Part shown: positions 53,148 to 61,276 of the stretch, one piece after another
How the letters are laid out: every line of letters begins with the position of its first letter
Position numbering within the stretch: the first letter of the stretch is position 1
Assembly: GCF_003448965.1 (NCBI RefSeq)
Contig: NZ_QRGC01000031.1
Location: 1-64,000 of the forward strand
Source of the DNA: Oceanicella sp. SM1341
Lineage (GTDB): Bacteria; Pseudomonadota; Alphaproteobacteria; Rhodobacterales; Rhodobacteraceae
Length of the DNA: 64,000 bases
Direction: 5' to 3'
Notes under the pieces: model-generated
The model's database searches: none
The model's input: the letters and a program-made list of their open reading frames with translations, nothing else
What the model was told of the DNA's origin: nothing
Position numbers and translations under genes: made by a program

Positions 53148-54311
53148 ATGATCGACACCGCCCTGCCGCGTGGCTGCGAGGCCGCCTTCCCCGAAGCCGA
53201 ATTCGCCGGCCGCCAGGCCCGCGCCCGCGCCGCCATCGCCGCCGCCGGGCACGAGGCGCTGGTGGTCACCGGGCCGGAGAACATCTTCTGGCTCACCGGG
53301 CGGCAGACCGCCGGTTACTTCGCCTTCCAGGCGCTGGTGCTGCCGGCCGAGGGCACGCCGGAGCTGCTGGTGCGCCGGCTCGAGGGGCCGGGGGCGGCGG
53401 CCAACACCTTCCTGCCGCTCACCACCTGGGCCGATGGCGAAGACCCCGCCGCCGCCCTCGCCGGCCTGCTGGCCCGCATGGGGCTGGCCCGGCCGGCGCT
53501 GGAGCGGCAGGGCTGGTTCGTCTCGCCCGGGCTGATCGCGCGCATCGAGGAGGTGCTCGGTGCCGGCCCCCTGCCCGACGGCTCGGGCCTCGTAGAGCCG
53601 CTGCGCATGGTGAAATCGCCGGCCGAGCTCGCCGCCATCCGCACCGCGGCCACCTATGCCGAGGCCGGCATGAGCGCCGCGCTCGCGGCCTGCCGCGCCG
53701 GGGCGAGCGAGAACGACGTGGCCGCCGCCATGCTCGCCGCCGCCACTGCCGCGGGCTCCGAGGCGATGGCGATGGAGCCGCTGGTCTCCTCCGGCCCGCG
53801 CTCCGGCCTGCCCCACATGACCTGGCGCCGCCGGGCGCTGGAGCAGGGCGACCCGCTGTTCCTCGAGCTCGCCGGCAGCCACGCCCGCTATCACGCCGCG
53901 CTGATGCGCAGCGCCTGGATCGGCCAGCCCCCGGCCGAGGCGCGCGCGATGATGGACTGCGCGCTCGACGCCCTCGCCGCGGCGCTCGCCGCCATCCGCC
54001 CCGGCGCCCCCTGCTCCGCCCCCCACGAGGCCGCGCAGGCCGTGATCGACGCCGCCGGCCAGACCTCCGCCTTCGGCAAGCGCATCGGCTATTCCATGGG
54101 TGTCGCCTTCGCGCCGGACTGGGGCGAGGGCACGGTGCTGAGCCTGTTCACCGGCGTCGACACGGTGCTGGAGGAGGGCATGGTCTTCCACCTGCCCGCC
54201 ACGCTGCGCGCCTTCGGCACCTGGACCGTGGGGGCAAGCGAGACCGTGATCGTTACCGCCACCGGCTGCGAGCCCCTCTCCGCCCTGCCGCGCGACATCA
54301 CCATCCGCTGA
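53148..54311 (+). CDS. M24-family protein resembling ectoine hydrolase (DoeA/EutD)
   Basis: 387 residues, creatinase/prolidase fold. The usual metal ligands are replaced: LELAG for the first Asp, ARYHAALMRS for the second, RIGYSMGVAFAPDWGEGT for the GHGxG His, and MVFHLPA for the first Glu; only SETVIV keeps the last Glu. Creatinase and the ectoine hydrolases DoeA/EutD show this pattern, including RYH, GYS.G..P.DWGE and MTFH-type motifs. DoeA opens the cyclic amidine of ectoine. The usual partner doeB/eutE is not here, so ectoine may not be the substrate. Last gene of the TRAP operon; 32-nt gap after the GntR gene. Confidence 0.75.
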   Translation: MIDTALPRGCEAAFPEAEFAGRQARARAAIAAAGHEALVVTGPENIFWLTGRQTAGYFAFQALVLPAEGTPELLVRRLEGPGAAANTFLPLTTWADGEDPAAALAGLLARMGLARPALERQGWFVSPGLIARIEEVLGAGPLPDGSGLVEPLRMVKSPAELAAIRTAATYAEAGMSAALAACRAGASENDVAAAMLAAATAAGSEAMAMEPLVSSGPRSGLPHMTWRRRALEQGDPLFLELAGSHARYHAALMRSAWIGQPPAEARAMMDCALDALAAALAAIRPGAPCSAPHEAAQAVIDAAGQTSAFGKRIGYSMGVAFAPDWGEGTVLSLFTGVDTVLEEGMVFHLPATLRAFGTWTVGASETVIVTATGCEPLSALPRDITIR

Positions 54312-54370
54312 GGCGGGGCCGCGGGGCGCCCCCGCTTGCATTGCCGGCGGGGCGCCGATAGGCCGGTGCC

Positions 54371-54736
54371 ATGCGCGTCTTCGAGAACATCATCAGCGAC
54401 CGCGGGTCGAAATACGCCGTCTCCGGCGGTCCCTGCGCATCGGAGGAGGAGGCCCGCGCCTTCATCACCGAGCTGAAGCGGCGGAAGAAATTCGCGAAGG
54501 CCACGCATAACACCTGGGGCCTGCTTACCGAGGCCGGCCCGGTGAAGAACGACGATGGCGAGAGTGGTGCCGGCATGGTGATCCTGCGCATGCTGGAGCG
54601 CGAGGGGGTCCGGGACCACATCGTGGTCGTCACACGCTGGTATGGCGGAAAGCACCTCGGCGGAGACCGTTTCCGCCACGTGCAGGACGCGGTGCGCCTC
54701 TACCTCGACGCCCTGGAGACGGGCCCGGGGAGCTGA
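54371..54736 (+). CDS. UPF0029/IMPACT (YigZ N-terminal)-like small protein
   Basis: 121 residues. The Impact domain appears as FITELKRRKKFAKATHNTWG, KNDDGESGAGMVILRML (the DGEP..TAG region) and VVVTRWYGGKHLGGDRFRHV. YigZ proteins are about 200 residues; here only the N-terminal domain is present, a known short form. Function unknown. It stands alone between the TRAP operon and the LysR gene. Confidence 0.8.
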   Translation: MRVFENIISDRGSKYAVSGGPCASEEEARAFITELKRRKKFAKATHNTWGLLTEAGPVKNDDGESGAGMVILRMLEREGVRDHIVVVTRWYGGKHLGGDRFRHVQDAVRLYLDALETGPGS

Positions 54737-54767
54737 GCGCGTGCCGCTGCGCCCTCCGCCCGCCCGG

Positions 54768-54808
54768 CGAGGCTCCGGCTCTGCGGCCGGAGCAGCGGTG
54801 CGCGGGGC
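54768..54808. repeat. Dispersed GC palindrome
   Basis: GCTCCGGC (54772-54779) and GCCGGAGC (54786-54793) form a hairpin within GCGAGGCTCCGG...CCGGAGCAGCGGTGCGCGGGG. The same frame of conserved bases recurs at 58045-58081 and, in altered form, in the two 102-bp copies at 40.4-40.6 kb. The 154-bp gap also contains LysR's downstream end but no terminator I can define. Confidence 0.6.
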
Positions 54809-54890
54809 CCCGGACCTCTCGCTGCAAGGCATTTCCCATCGGAACCTGCCCGCCCCGGCGGCAGTGCTTATATCAGGGAGCCTGAATGTT

Positions 54891-55820
54891 TCACGTGAAG
54901 GCCCCGGGCTCCTGGAACACCGCCTTCAGCTCGGCGATGAAGCTGTGCAACAGGCGCGAGCGCGGCACGCCGCGGCGCAGGATCAGCACCGCCGCCACCT
55001 CGGAGGGCGGCATGAAGGGCCGCACCACCATGCCCGGCGCGCCGTGGAACCGGGCGGTGAACGGGTCGACCACCGCCGCCCCCAGCTCGGCATTCGCCAG
55101 CACCGCGGCGGTAGAGCAGTAACGCACCTCCACCCGGGGGGCATACTCGGCACCGTCGCGCTCGAAGGCGGTCTGCACCAGCTTGCCGAGGCGGGATTCG
55201 TTCTCCAGCCCGATGAACCCCTGCTCGGCGAGGTCATGCGCCGTCACCTCCGCCCGCGCCGCGAGGGGCGAGGCGGCCGGCACCATCGCCACCATGTGAC
55301 CGCGGTGCAGCACCTCGACATGCACTGCCGGGTGGCGCTCCAGCGCGAGGGCGAGGCCGATGTCGGCCGAGCCGTCCTTCACCGCCTCGACCACGTTCTC
55401 CAGCCGGCGCACGTCGTAGGACACCGAGACTTCCGGCCGGTCACGCAGCAGGTTGCGCAGGGCGGCGGGGGCCACGGTGTGGCCCAGCGGCGGCGTGGCC
55501 ATGATGCGCAGCCGCCCCGAATGCCCCTGCCTTATGTCCCGCGCGCGGGAGGTGAAGCCGCGCAGCATGCCGAACACGGGCCGGATCTCCTCGAAGAGCA
55601 GCGTCGCCTCCTCGGTGGGGTGCAACCGGCGGTGCAGGCGCTCGAAGAGCGTCACGCCGAGCTGGCTCTCGAGCTGGCGGATGCCGTTCGAGACCGCGGG
55701 CTGCGAGATGCCCAGCAGTTCGGCCGCCTCGACCGTGGTCTCGCAGCGCATCATCGCGCCGAAGATCTCCAGCAGCCGGAGCGAGACCTCCGGCGGCTGC
55801 GGCGGGCGACCCGTGCCCAC
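54891..55820 (-). CDS. LysR-family transcriptional regulator
   Basis: 309 residues from GTG 55820, chosen because it lies 7 nt beyond the racemase stop, has AGGC-type ribosome pairing and gives a normal length; longer readings overlap the racemase. Winged helix SLRLLEIFGAMMRCETTVEA then LGISQPAVSNGIRQLESQLG; effector domain from GRLRIMATPPLGH. Co-oriented last gene of the hydantoin unit, so it probably controls it, perhaps at the AT-rich operator near 62.3 kb. Confidence 0.9.
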   Translation of the reverse strand: MGTGRPPQPPEVSLRLLEIFGAMMRCETTVEAAELLGISQPAVSNGIRQLESQLGVTLFERLHRRLHPTEEATLLFEEIRPVFGMLRGFTSRARDIRQGHSGRLRIMATPPLGHTVAPAALRNLLRDRPEVSVSYDVRRLENVVEAVKDGSADIGLALALERHPAVHVEVLHRGHMVAMVPAASPLAARAEVTAHDLAEQGFIGLENESRLGKLVQTAFERDGAEYAPRVEVRYCSTAAVLANAELGAAVVDPFTARFHGAPGMVVRPFMPPSEVAAVLILRRGVPRSRLLHSFIAELKAVFQEPGAFT

Positions 55821-55827
55821 GTGCGCC

Positions 55828-56487
55828 TCAGGCCGCGCGCGAGAGGATGGCGCCGAGCGCCATGGCCACGGCGGCCTGCGTGGGGTCGATGACCGGCACG
55901 CCGAGGGCCTCCTCGGCCGCGGCACGGTGGCCGGCCATGCCGGCACAGCCGAGCACGATCGCCCCGGCCCCGAGCGCCTTCAGCCGCTCACCGACCCCGA
56001 TGAGACGCGACAGCGTCTCCGCCCCGTGGCCGCTCTCGGCCACGGTCACGCCGCCGAGGGCGAGCTCACCGGCGAGGCGATGCTCCACGCCCATGCGGCG
56101 CAGGTAGCGGATGTGCCGCGGGATCGAGCCTTCGGCGATGGCGATGACACCGAAACGGTCGGCCCGGGCCATGGCGGTGAGCGCGCCGCATTCCTGGATG
56201 CCGTAGACCGGCATCTTCGCCACCGAGCGGGTGACGTCGATGCCCGGGTCCGAGTAGCAGGCGATGACCACGGCCGAGGCCTCGGGCCGGCTCTCGACGA
56301 GGGCGGCGACGCGCAGCCCCGCCTCGTCCACGTCGCGCTGGGTCATGATGCCCGGCGGGCTCTCGGGGATGGTGAGGCACTCGATCTCGGGCCCGCCGGG
56401 GACGCGGAAGCGCGCGAGCGCCTCCGACAGCCCGTCGGTCACCGACTGCGAGGAGTTGGGGTTGATGACGAGGACAGGACCACTCAT
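55828..56487 (-). CDS. Asp/Glu/hydantoin racemase family protein
   Basis: 219 residues. VINPNSSQSVTDGL opens the fold; the two catalytic cysteines are in VIACYSDPGIDV and VLGCAGMAGH. Hydantoin racemases (HyuA/HyuE type) interconvert D- and L-5-substituted hydantoins so that a D-specific hydantoinase can use both. Other members are maleate isomerases or Asp racemases. ATGA overlap with the hydantoinase gene makes hydantoin racemase likely. Confidence 0.87.
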   Translation of the reverse strand: MSGPVLVINPNSSQSVTDGLSEALARFRVPGGPEIECLTIPESPPGIMTQRDVDEAGLRVAALVESRPEASAVVIACYSDPGIDVTRSVAKMPVYGIQECGALTAMARADRFGVIAIAEGSIPRHIRYLRRMGVEHRLAGELALGGVTVAESGHGAETLSRLIGVGERLKALGAGAIVLGCAGMAGHRAAAEEALGVPVIDPTQAAVAMALGAILSRAA

Positions 56488-57947
56488 GGGGCCACCTTTG
56501 CGCCGAAGTTGCGGGCGGGATCGAGCTCGGGGGCGGTGTAGCCGGGCATGCCGGTGAGGTTGACCGGCTTGCGCGCCACGAACCGGCCGCGGCCGCGCGC
56601 GGCCTTCAGCTCGCGGTCCTCGATGACGATCTCGCCGCGCGAGAGCACGGTCTGCGGCCAGCCGGTGATCTCCATGCCCTCGAAGGGCGTGTAGTCCATG
56701 TTGTCGTGCTGGTCGGCGAGGGTCGCGGTGCGGGTCTCCGTCGGATTCCAGATCGCGATATCGGCGTCCATGCCCGGGGCGATGGAGCCCTTGGTCTCCA
56801 TGCCGAAGGTCTTCGCCGCGTTGGTCGAGGAGAGGCCGACGAACTGCTGCAGCGTGATCCGCCCCTTCACCACGCCTTCCGAGAAGAGATAGGGCAGGCG
56901 CATGCCGATGCCGGGCATGCCGTTGGAGATCTTCGGGTAGGGCGCGTCGAAACCGTTGAGGAACTTGCCGGTCTCGTCATAGCGGTAGGGCGCGTGGTCG
57001 GAGGAGACGGAGGCGAAGGTGCCGGTCTGGACATGGCGCCAGAGCACCTCCTGGGCCTCCCTGTCGCGCACCGGGGGCGAGCAGATGAACTTCGCACCCT
57101 CCATGCCCGGGCGGTCGAGGTCCTCGCGGGTCAGCGCAAGGTATTGCGGGCAGGTCTCGGCGAAGAGCTTGGTGCCCGCCAGCCGCTCGCGCTGGACGAT
57201 GGCCGCACCGCCGGGGGTGGAGACATGAACGATGAAGAGCGGCGCGTCGACCAGCTTGGCCAGCGACACGGCGCGGTTGATCGCCTCTTCCTCGGCGAGC
57301 GCGGGGCGCGAGATCGCGTGGTATTTCGGGTCCGTCAGCCCGGCTTCGGCGAGGCGGCGGTTCATCCACTTCACCATGTCGTTGTTCTCGGCATGGACCA
57401 TGGTGAGCGCGCCATGCGCCTTGGCGACGGTGAGGATGTCAAGCATCCCGCCATCGCCGAGGTTCATCAGGTCGTAGGTCATGAAGACCTTGAACGAGGT
57501 GATGCCGCGCGCGAAGGCCCGGGGCAGCTCCTCGGCCAGCACCCTGGGCGAGGGGTCGGAGATGATCAGGTGATAGGAATAGTCGAGCACCGAGTTCGGC
57601 GCCGCGCGGTCGTCATAGGTCCTCACCACGTCGTCGACCGACTGGCCGCGATGCTGGGCCGCGAAGGGCACGAAGCTCGAGTTGCCCCCGAAGGCGGCGG
57701 AGACGGAGCCGGTGTAATAGTCATCGGCCGACATCACGCCCGAGGAGCTCTCCTGCGCGATATGGCAATGCGCCTCGATGCCGCCGGGAAGCACCAGCCG
57801 GCCGCTGGCGTCGATGCGCCTCGCGCCGCCCTCGATCGTCTCTGCAAGGGCGGCGATGCGCCCGTCACGGATGCCGATATCGCCCTTCCAGCTGTCGGTC
57901 GCGGTGGCGATGGTGCCGCCGTGAATGACCGTGTCGAACTCGCTCAT
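56484..57947 (-). CDS. Dihydropyrimidinase / D-hydantoinase family amidohydrolase
   Basis: 487 residues, cyclic amidohydrolase barrel. GGIEAHCHIAQESS holds the first His pair, GITSFKVFMTYD the carboxylated lysine, MVHAENND and FIVHVSTPGG the next ligands, and SSDHAPYRYDETGKF the Asp. Opens 5-substituted hydantoins or dihydropyrimidines to N-carbamoyl amino acids. The substitution of HTH by HCH (AHCH) is somewhat unusual. Between a D-carbamoylase-like gene and a racemase, so the D-hydantoinase route to D-amino acids is the natural reading. Confidence 0.92.
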   Translation of the reverse strand: MSEFDTVIHGGTIATATDSWKGDIGIRDGRIAALAETIEGGARRIDASGRLVLPGGIEAHCHIAQESSSGVMSADDYYTGSVSAAFGGNSSFVPFAAQHRGQSVDDVVRTYDDRAAPNSVLDYSYHLIISDPSPRVLAEELPRAFARGITSFKVFMTYDLMNLGDGGMLDILTVAKAHGALTMVHAENNDMVKWMNRRLAEAGLTDPKYHAISRPALAEEEAINRAVSLAKLVDAPLFIVHVSTPGGAAIVQRERLAGTKLFAETCPQYLALTREDLDRPGMEGAKFICSPPVRDREAQEVLWRHVQTGTFASVSSDHAPYRYDETGKFLNGFDAPYPKISNGMPGIGMRLPYLFSEGVVKGRITLQQFVGLSSTNAAKTFGMETKGSIAPGMDADIAIWNPTETRTATLADQHDNMDYTPFEGMEITGWPQTVLSRGEIVIEDRELKAARGRGRFVARKPVNLTGMPGYTAPELDPARNFGAKVAP

Positions 57948-58044
57948 GCCTGCTGTCTCCTGTCGTCTCTCACCCCGCGCCGCGGCGCCCCGGGCTTGCC
58001 CCGGGGCCTCCCGGCCCGCCGCTCCGCACTGCCGCGAGGGGCTG

Positions 58045-58081
58045 CGAGGCTCCGGGTCAGGCCCGGAGCACCGGCGCGCGG
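58045..58081. repeat. Dispersed GC palindrome
   Basis: GCTCCGGG (58049-58056) and CCCGGAGC (58062-58069) flank a 5-nt loop; context GCGAGGCTCCGG...CCGGAGCACCGG.GCGCGGGG matches 54768-54808. It sits in the 175-bp gap between the D-carbamoylase-like and hydantoinase genes. A second palindrome, CCCCGGGCTTGCCCCGGGG, lies just upstream near 57990. Confidence 0.6.
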
Positions 58082-58122
58082 GGGTGAACCATGCTGCGCG
58101 CCGGGGCCGGGTTCAACCCCGC

Positions 58123-59049
58123 TCAGGCGGGTTCGATCACCCCGGTCTGGGAGGTGATGCGGCCGTAATGCTCGATGCGCCGGTGGCGGGCGAAGTCGAA
58201 GATCGTCGACTTGCCGAAGGCGCACTGGGAGAAGTCGCATTCGGCGAAGATCAGCTCGTCGTCCTCCGTCTTCGCCTCGGCGAGGATGAAGCCGTTGGGG
58301 TCGACGATGATCGAGCCGCCCATCAGCGGGTGGCCGTCCTCGACGCCGGCCTTGGCGACGCCCACGACGAAGGTGGCGTTCTGGTATGCGCCGGCCTGCA
58401 TGGAGAGCTTCGAGTGGAAGAGCCGCTTCTCCAGCCCTTCCTCGCCGCTCTGGCCGTTCACCGAGGGCGTGTTGTAGCCCAGCGTGACCAGCTCAACGCC
58501 CTGCAGGCCCATCACCCGGTAGGTCTCGGGCCAGCGGCGGTCGTTGCAGATCGCCATGCCCATGATCACGCCCTCGTTGCGCCAGACATTGAAGCCGAGG
58601 TCACCCGGCTCGAAATAGCGCTTCTCGAGGTGCTGGTGGGTGCGCTCCTCGTCGTACTCGACATGGCCGGGCAGGTGCACCTTGCGGTACTTGCCCACGA
58701 TCTCGCCCTTGCGATCGGTCACGATCGAGGTGTTGAAGTGCCGGCCCTCGGGGGTGAGCTCGGCATAGCCGAAGGTGATGGCGATGCCGAGATCGCGCGC
58801 CCGGTCGAACAGCGGCTGCGTGGCGCCATTCGGCATCTCGCGCTCGAACCATTCATCCACCTCGGCCTGGTCTTCCATGTACCAGCGCGGGAAGAAGGTG
58901 GTCAGCGCCAGCTCGGGGTAGACGAGCATTTCCACGCCCTTCGAGGCCGCCTCCTCGAGCAGGGCGATCATGCGGGCCACCACGGCCTCGCGGCTGTCGG
59001 CTTTCTGGATGGGGCCCATCTGGGCGCCGCCGATCACGAGTTTGGTCAT
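58123..59049 (-). CDS. N-carbamoyl-D-amino-acid hydrolase (nitrilase superfamily)
   Basis: 308 residues from ATG 59049, GGAGGAAAG upstream. Catalytic triad: Glu in LVYPELALTTFFPRWY, Lys in KYRKVHLPGHVEYDEERTHQ, Cys in GMAICNDRRWPETYRVMGLQ. These are close matches to D-carbamoylase (DCase, about 304 residues). It hydrolyses N-carbamoyl-D-amino acids to D-amino acid, CO2 and ammonia. Upstream is an amino-acid ABC permease (22-nt gap) and downstream the hydantoinase; this completes a D-hydantoinase pathway. Confidence 0.93.
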   Translation of the reverse strand: MTKLVIGGAQMGPIQKADSREAVVARMIALLEEAASKGVEMLVYPELALTTFFPRWYMEDQAEVDEWFEREMPNGATQPLFDRARDLGIAITFGYAELTPEGRHFNTSIVTDRKGEIVGKYRKVHLPGHVEYDEERTHQHLEKRYFEPGDLGFNVWRNEGVIMGMAICNDRRWPETYRVMGLQGVELVTLGYNTPSVNGQSGEEGLEKRLFHSKLSMQAGAYQNATFVVGVAKAGVEDGHPLMGGSIIVDPNGFILAEAKTEDDELIFAECDFSQCAFGKSTIFDFARHRRIEHYGRITSQTGVIEPA

Positions 59050-59071
59050 CTGGGGTCTTTCCTCCGGAGGG

Positions 59072-59737
59072 TCAGGCTGCGAGGCCGCGCTGGAACCGGC
59101 TGACGAGCCGGACAAGGGGCCAGAGTAGGACGAGATAGATGAGCGCCGCCAGCATGATGGGCGAGGCGTTGTAGGTGAGCGAGCGGGCCATGTTGGCCGA
59201 GTAGAGCAGCTCGCCGAGCGAGACGACCGAGGCGAGGGAGGTGAGCTTCACCACCTCGATCGTGTTGGAGAGCAGGTCGGGCAGCACGTTGCGCACCGCC
59301 TGCGGCAGGATCACGTAACCGATGGTCTGCGCCTGGGTGAGGCCGGTGGAACGCGCCGCCTCCCACTGCCCGCGCGGGATCGATTCGATGCCGGCGCGGT
59401 ACACCTCGCCGTAGTAGGACGAGTTGTTGAGGAAGAAGGCGATCACCACCGCCGCGAAGGGCGACACCTGGATGCCGGCGAAGGGCAGGCCGGAATAGAC
59501 GAAGATCAGCAGCACCAGCGGCGGCAAGGCGCGGAAGAAATCGGTCACCACCACCGCGGGCCAGCGCAGCCAGCGCCGCGGCGAGAGGCAGCCCAGCGCC
59601 AGGAAGAAGCCGCCCACCAGCCCGAGCAGGATCACGGCGGCGCAGATCTTCGCGGTCATCCACAGGCCCTGCAGCAGGAAGGGCAGCGCGCGGGCCATCA
59701 CGTCGAGGTTGAAGAACTGGTCGAGGAACAGGTCCAT
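59072..59737 (-). CDS. Polar amino-acid ABC transporter permease (HisM-type)
   Basis: 221 residues, about five membrane segments. The HAAT-family EAA loop is EVYRAGIESIPRGQWEAARS then GLTQAQTIGYVILPQAVRNV. Starts 3 nt after the previous permease stop. Pairs with the 59.7-60.4 kb permease. Inferred cargo: hydantoins, ureido or amino acids used by neighbouring enzymes. Confidence 0.92.
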   Translation of the reverse strand: MDLFLDQFFNLDVMARALPFLLQGLWMTAKICAAVILLGLVGGFFLALGCLSPRRWLRWPAVVVTDFFRALPPLVLLIFVYSGLPFAGIQVSPFAAVVIAFFLNNSSYYGEVYRAGIESIPRGQWEAARSTGLTQAQTIGYVILPQAVRNVLPDLLSNTIEVVKLTSLASVVSLGELLYSANMARSLTYNASPIMLAALIYLVLLWPLVRLVSRFQRGLAA

Positions 59738-59740
59738 GGC

Positions 59741-60415
59741 TCAGGCCTTTTTCCAGGCGAAGCGGCTCTCGAGCCAGCGCGCGAAGATCACGAAGGGCAC
59801 GAAGATGGCGAGATAGGCCAGCGCGCCCAGCGTGAGCGGCGAGGCGGAGCCGGAAAAGCTCTGCGCCGTGGTGGCGGCGGAGAGGATCTCCGACACGCCG
59901 ATGACCGAGCCCAGCGCCGTCATCTTGGTGATGGCGAGCGCGCGGTTCACGAGCGGCGGCACCGCGAGCCGCACCGCCTGGGGCAGCGCGATCCACACCA
60001 GCACCTGCAGCGAGCCGAGCCCGGTGGCCCGCCCCGCCTCCCACTGCCCGCGCGGCAGCGAGGTGAAGCCGGCCCAGAAGATCTCCTCGGCGAAGGCCGC
60101 CAGCGTGGCCGAGAGCACCACGAACAGCACCATCGGCCCGGAGAGGGTGATGCCGATGTTCGGCAGGCCGAAGTAGAACAGCAGGATCACCACCAGCGGC
60201 GGCAGGGCCCGGCCCACGTCGGCGTAGCAGATGATCAGGAAGTTGAGCCAGCGCAGCCGCGCGGTGCGCAGGCAGGCCAGCACCAGCCCCGCGGCCACGC
60301 CGGCGAGGATGATCGCCACCGCGAGCAGCACCGTGACCCCCACCCCGTGCAGGATGTCGGGCAGGTAGCGCGCCATCACCGTGGCGTTGAAGAATGTCTC
60401 GAGAAACCGGTCCAT
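59741..60415 (-). CDS. Polar amino-acid ABC transporter permease (HisQ-type)
   Basis: 224 residues from ATG 60415, which shares a base with the ATPase stop (TGATG). Five or so membrane segments; EAA loop EEIFWAGFTSLPRGQWEAGR then GLGSLQVLVWIALPQAVRLA. An in-frame extension upstream runs through the ATPase gene and is not coding. Confidence 0.92.
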   Translation of the reverse strand: MDRFLETFFNATVMARYLPDILHGVGVTVLLAVAIILAGVAAGLVLACLRTARLRWLNFLIICYADVGRALPPLVVILLFYFGLPNIGITLSGPMVLFVVLSATLAAFAEEIFWAGFTSLPRGQWEAGRATGLGSLQVLVWIALPQAVRLAVPPLVNRALAITKMTALGSVIGVSEILSAATTAQSFSGSASPLTLGALAYLAIFVPFVIFARWLESRFAWKKA

Positions 60416-61155
60416 CACGACACCCGGGAGAGGAAGGCGCGGGCGCGCTCGGTCTTCGGCGCGCCGAACACCTCCTCCGGCGTGCCCTCCTCGACCACGA
60501 CACCGCCGTCCATGAACACCACCCGGTCGGCGGCCTCGCGGGCGAAGCCCATCTCGTGGCTCACCACGAGCATGGTCATGCCCTCGTCGCGCAGGTCCTT
60601 CATCACCTTGAGCACCGAGCCCACCAGCTCGGGGTCGAGCGCCGAGGTGGGCTCGTCGAACAGCATCACCTTGGGGTCGAGCGCCAGCGCCCGGGCGATG
60701 GCCACGCGCTGCTGCTGCCCGCCGGAGAGCTCGGCCGGCCAGGCCTGCGCCTTGTGGGCGAGGCCGACGCGCCCGAGCATCTCCATCGCCTTGGCCTCGG
60801 CCTCGGCGCGGTCGCGCTTCAGCGCCTTGCGCTGTGCGAGCGTGATGTTCTTCAGCACGCTCAGGTGCGGGTAGAGGTTGAAGCCCTGGAACACCATGCC
60901 GACCTGCAGCCGCATGCGGTTGAGGTCCCGCGTGGTGCCGGCGCAGATGTTGCGCCCGTCGATCATGATGGCGCCGCCCGAGGGCTCCTCCAGCCGGTTG
61001 CAGCAGCGCAGCATGGTGCTCTTGCCCGAGCCGGAGGGCCCGATCACGAACACCAGTTCGCCCTGCCCCACCCGCAGGTTGATGTCGCGCAGCACCTCCG
61101 TCTCGCCGAAGCGTTTCTGAAGGGCGGCGATCTCGAGCATCGGGCGGTCTGACAT
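60415..61155 (-). CDS. Polar amino-acid ABC transporter ATP-binding protein (GlnQ/HisP-type)
   Basis: 246 residues. Walker [11 protein letters not shown]-loop [13 protein letters not shown], signature [16 protein letters not shown], Walker [17 protein letters not shown], switch VVSHEM. Separated from the binding-protein gene by 121 bp that contain a hairpin, and followed at once by the permeases. Confidence 0.95.
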   Translation of the reverse strand: MSDRPMLEIAALQKRFGETEVLRDINLRVGQGELVFVIGPSGSGKSTMLRCCNRLEEPSGGAIMIDGRNICAGTTRDLNRMRLQVGMVFQGFNLYPHLSVLKNITLAQRKALKRDRAEAEAKAMEMLGRVGLAHKAQAWPAELSGGQQQRVAIARALALDPKVMLFDEPTSALDPELVGSVLKVMKDLRDEGMTMLVVSHEMGFAREAADRVVFMDGGVVVEEGTPEEVFGAPKTERARAFLSRVS

Positions 61156-61219
61156 GGCGGCTCCGGGGGCTGGCAGGCCGGCCCGCGGGCCGGTCCCTGG
61201 CGGAGGGGAAGAGGGAGAC

Positions 61220-61241
61220 GGGCGGCACCTCGGCGCCGCCC
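61220..61241 (-). terminator. Intra-operon stem-loop between binding protein and ATPase genes
   Basis: GGGCGGC (61220-61226) and GCCGCCC (61235-61241) with an 8-nt loop. Such hairpins commonly keep the binding-protein mRNA more abundant than the rest of the transporter. No T-run follows on the minus strand. Confidence 0.4.
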
Positions 61242-61276
61242 GACGGAACGCGCACGCCCCGAGGGGCGCGACTGCC

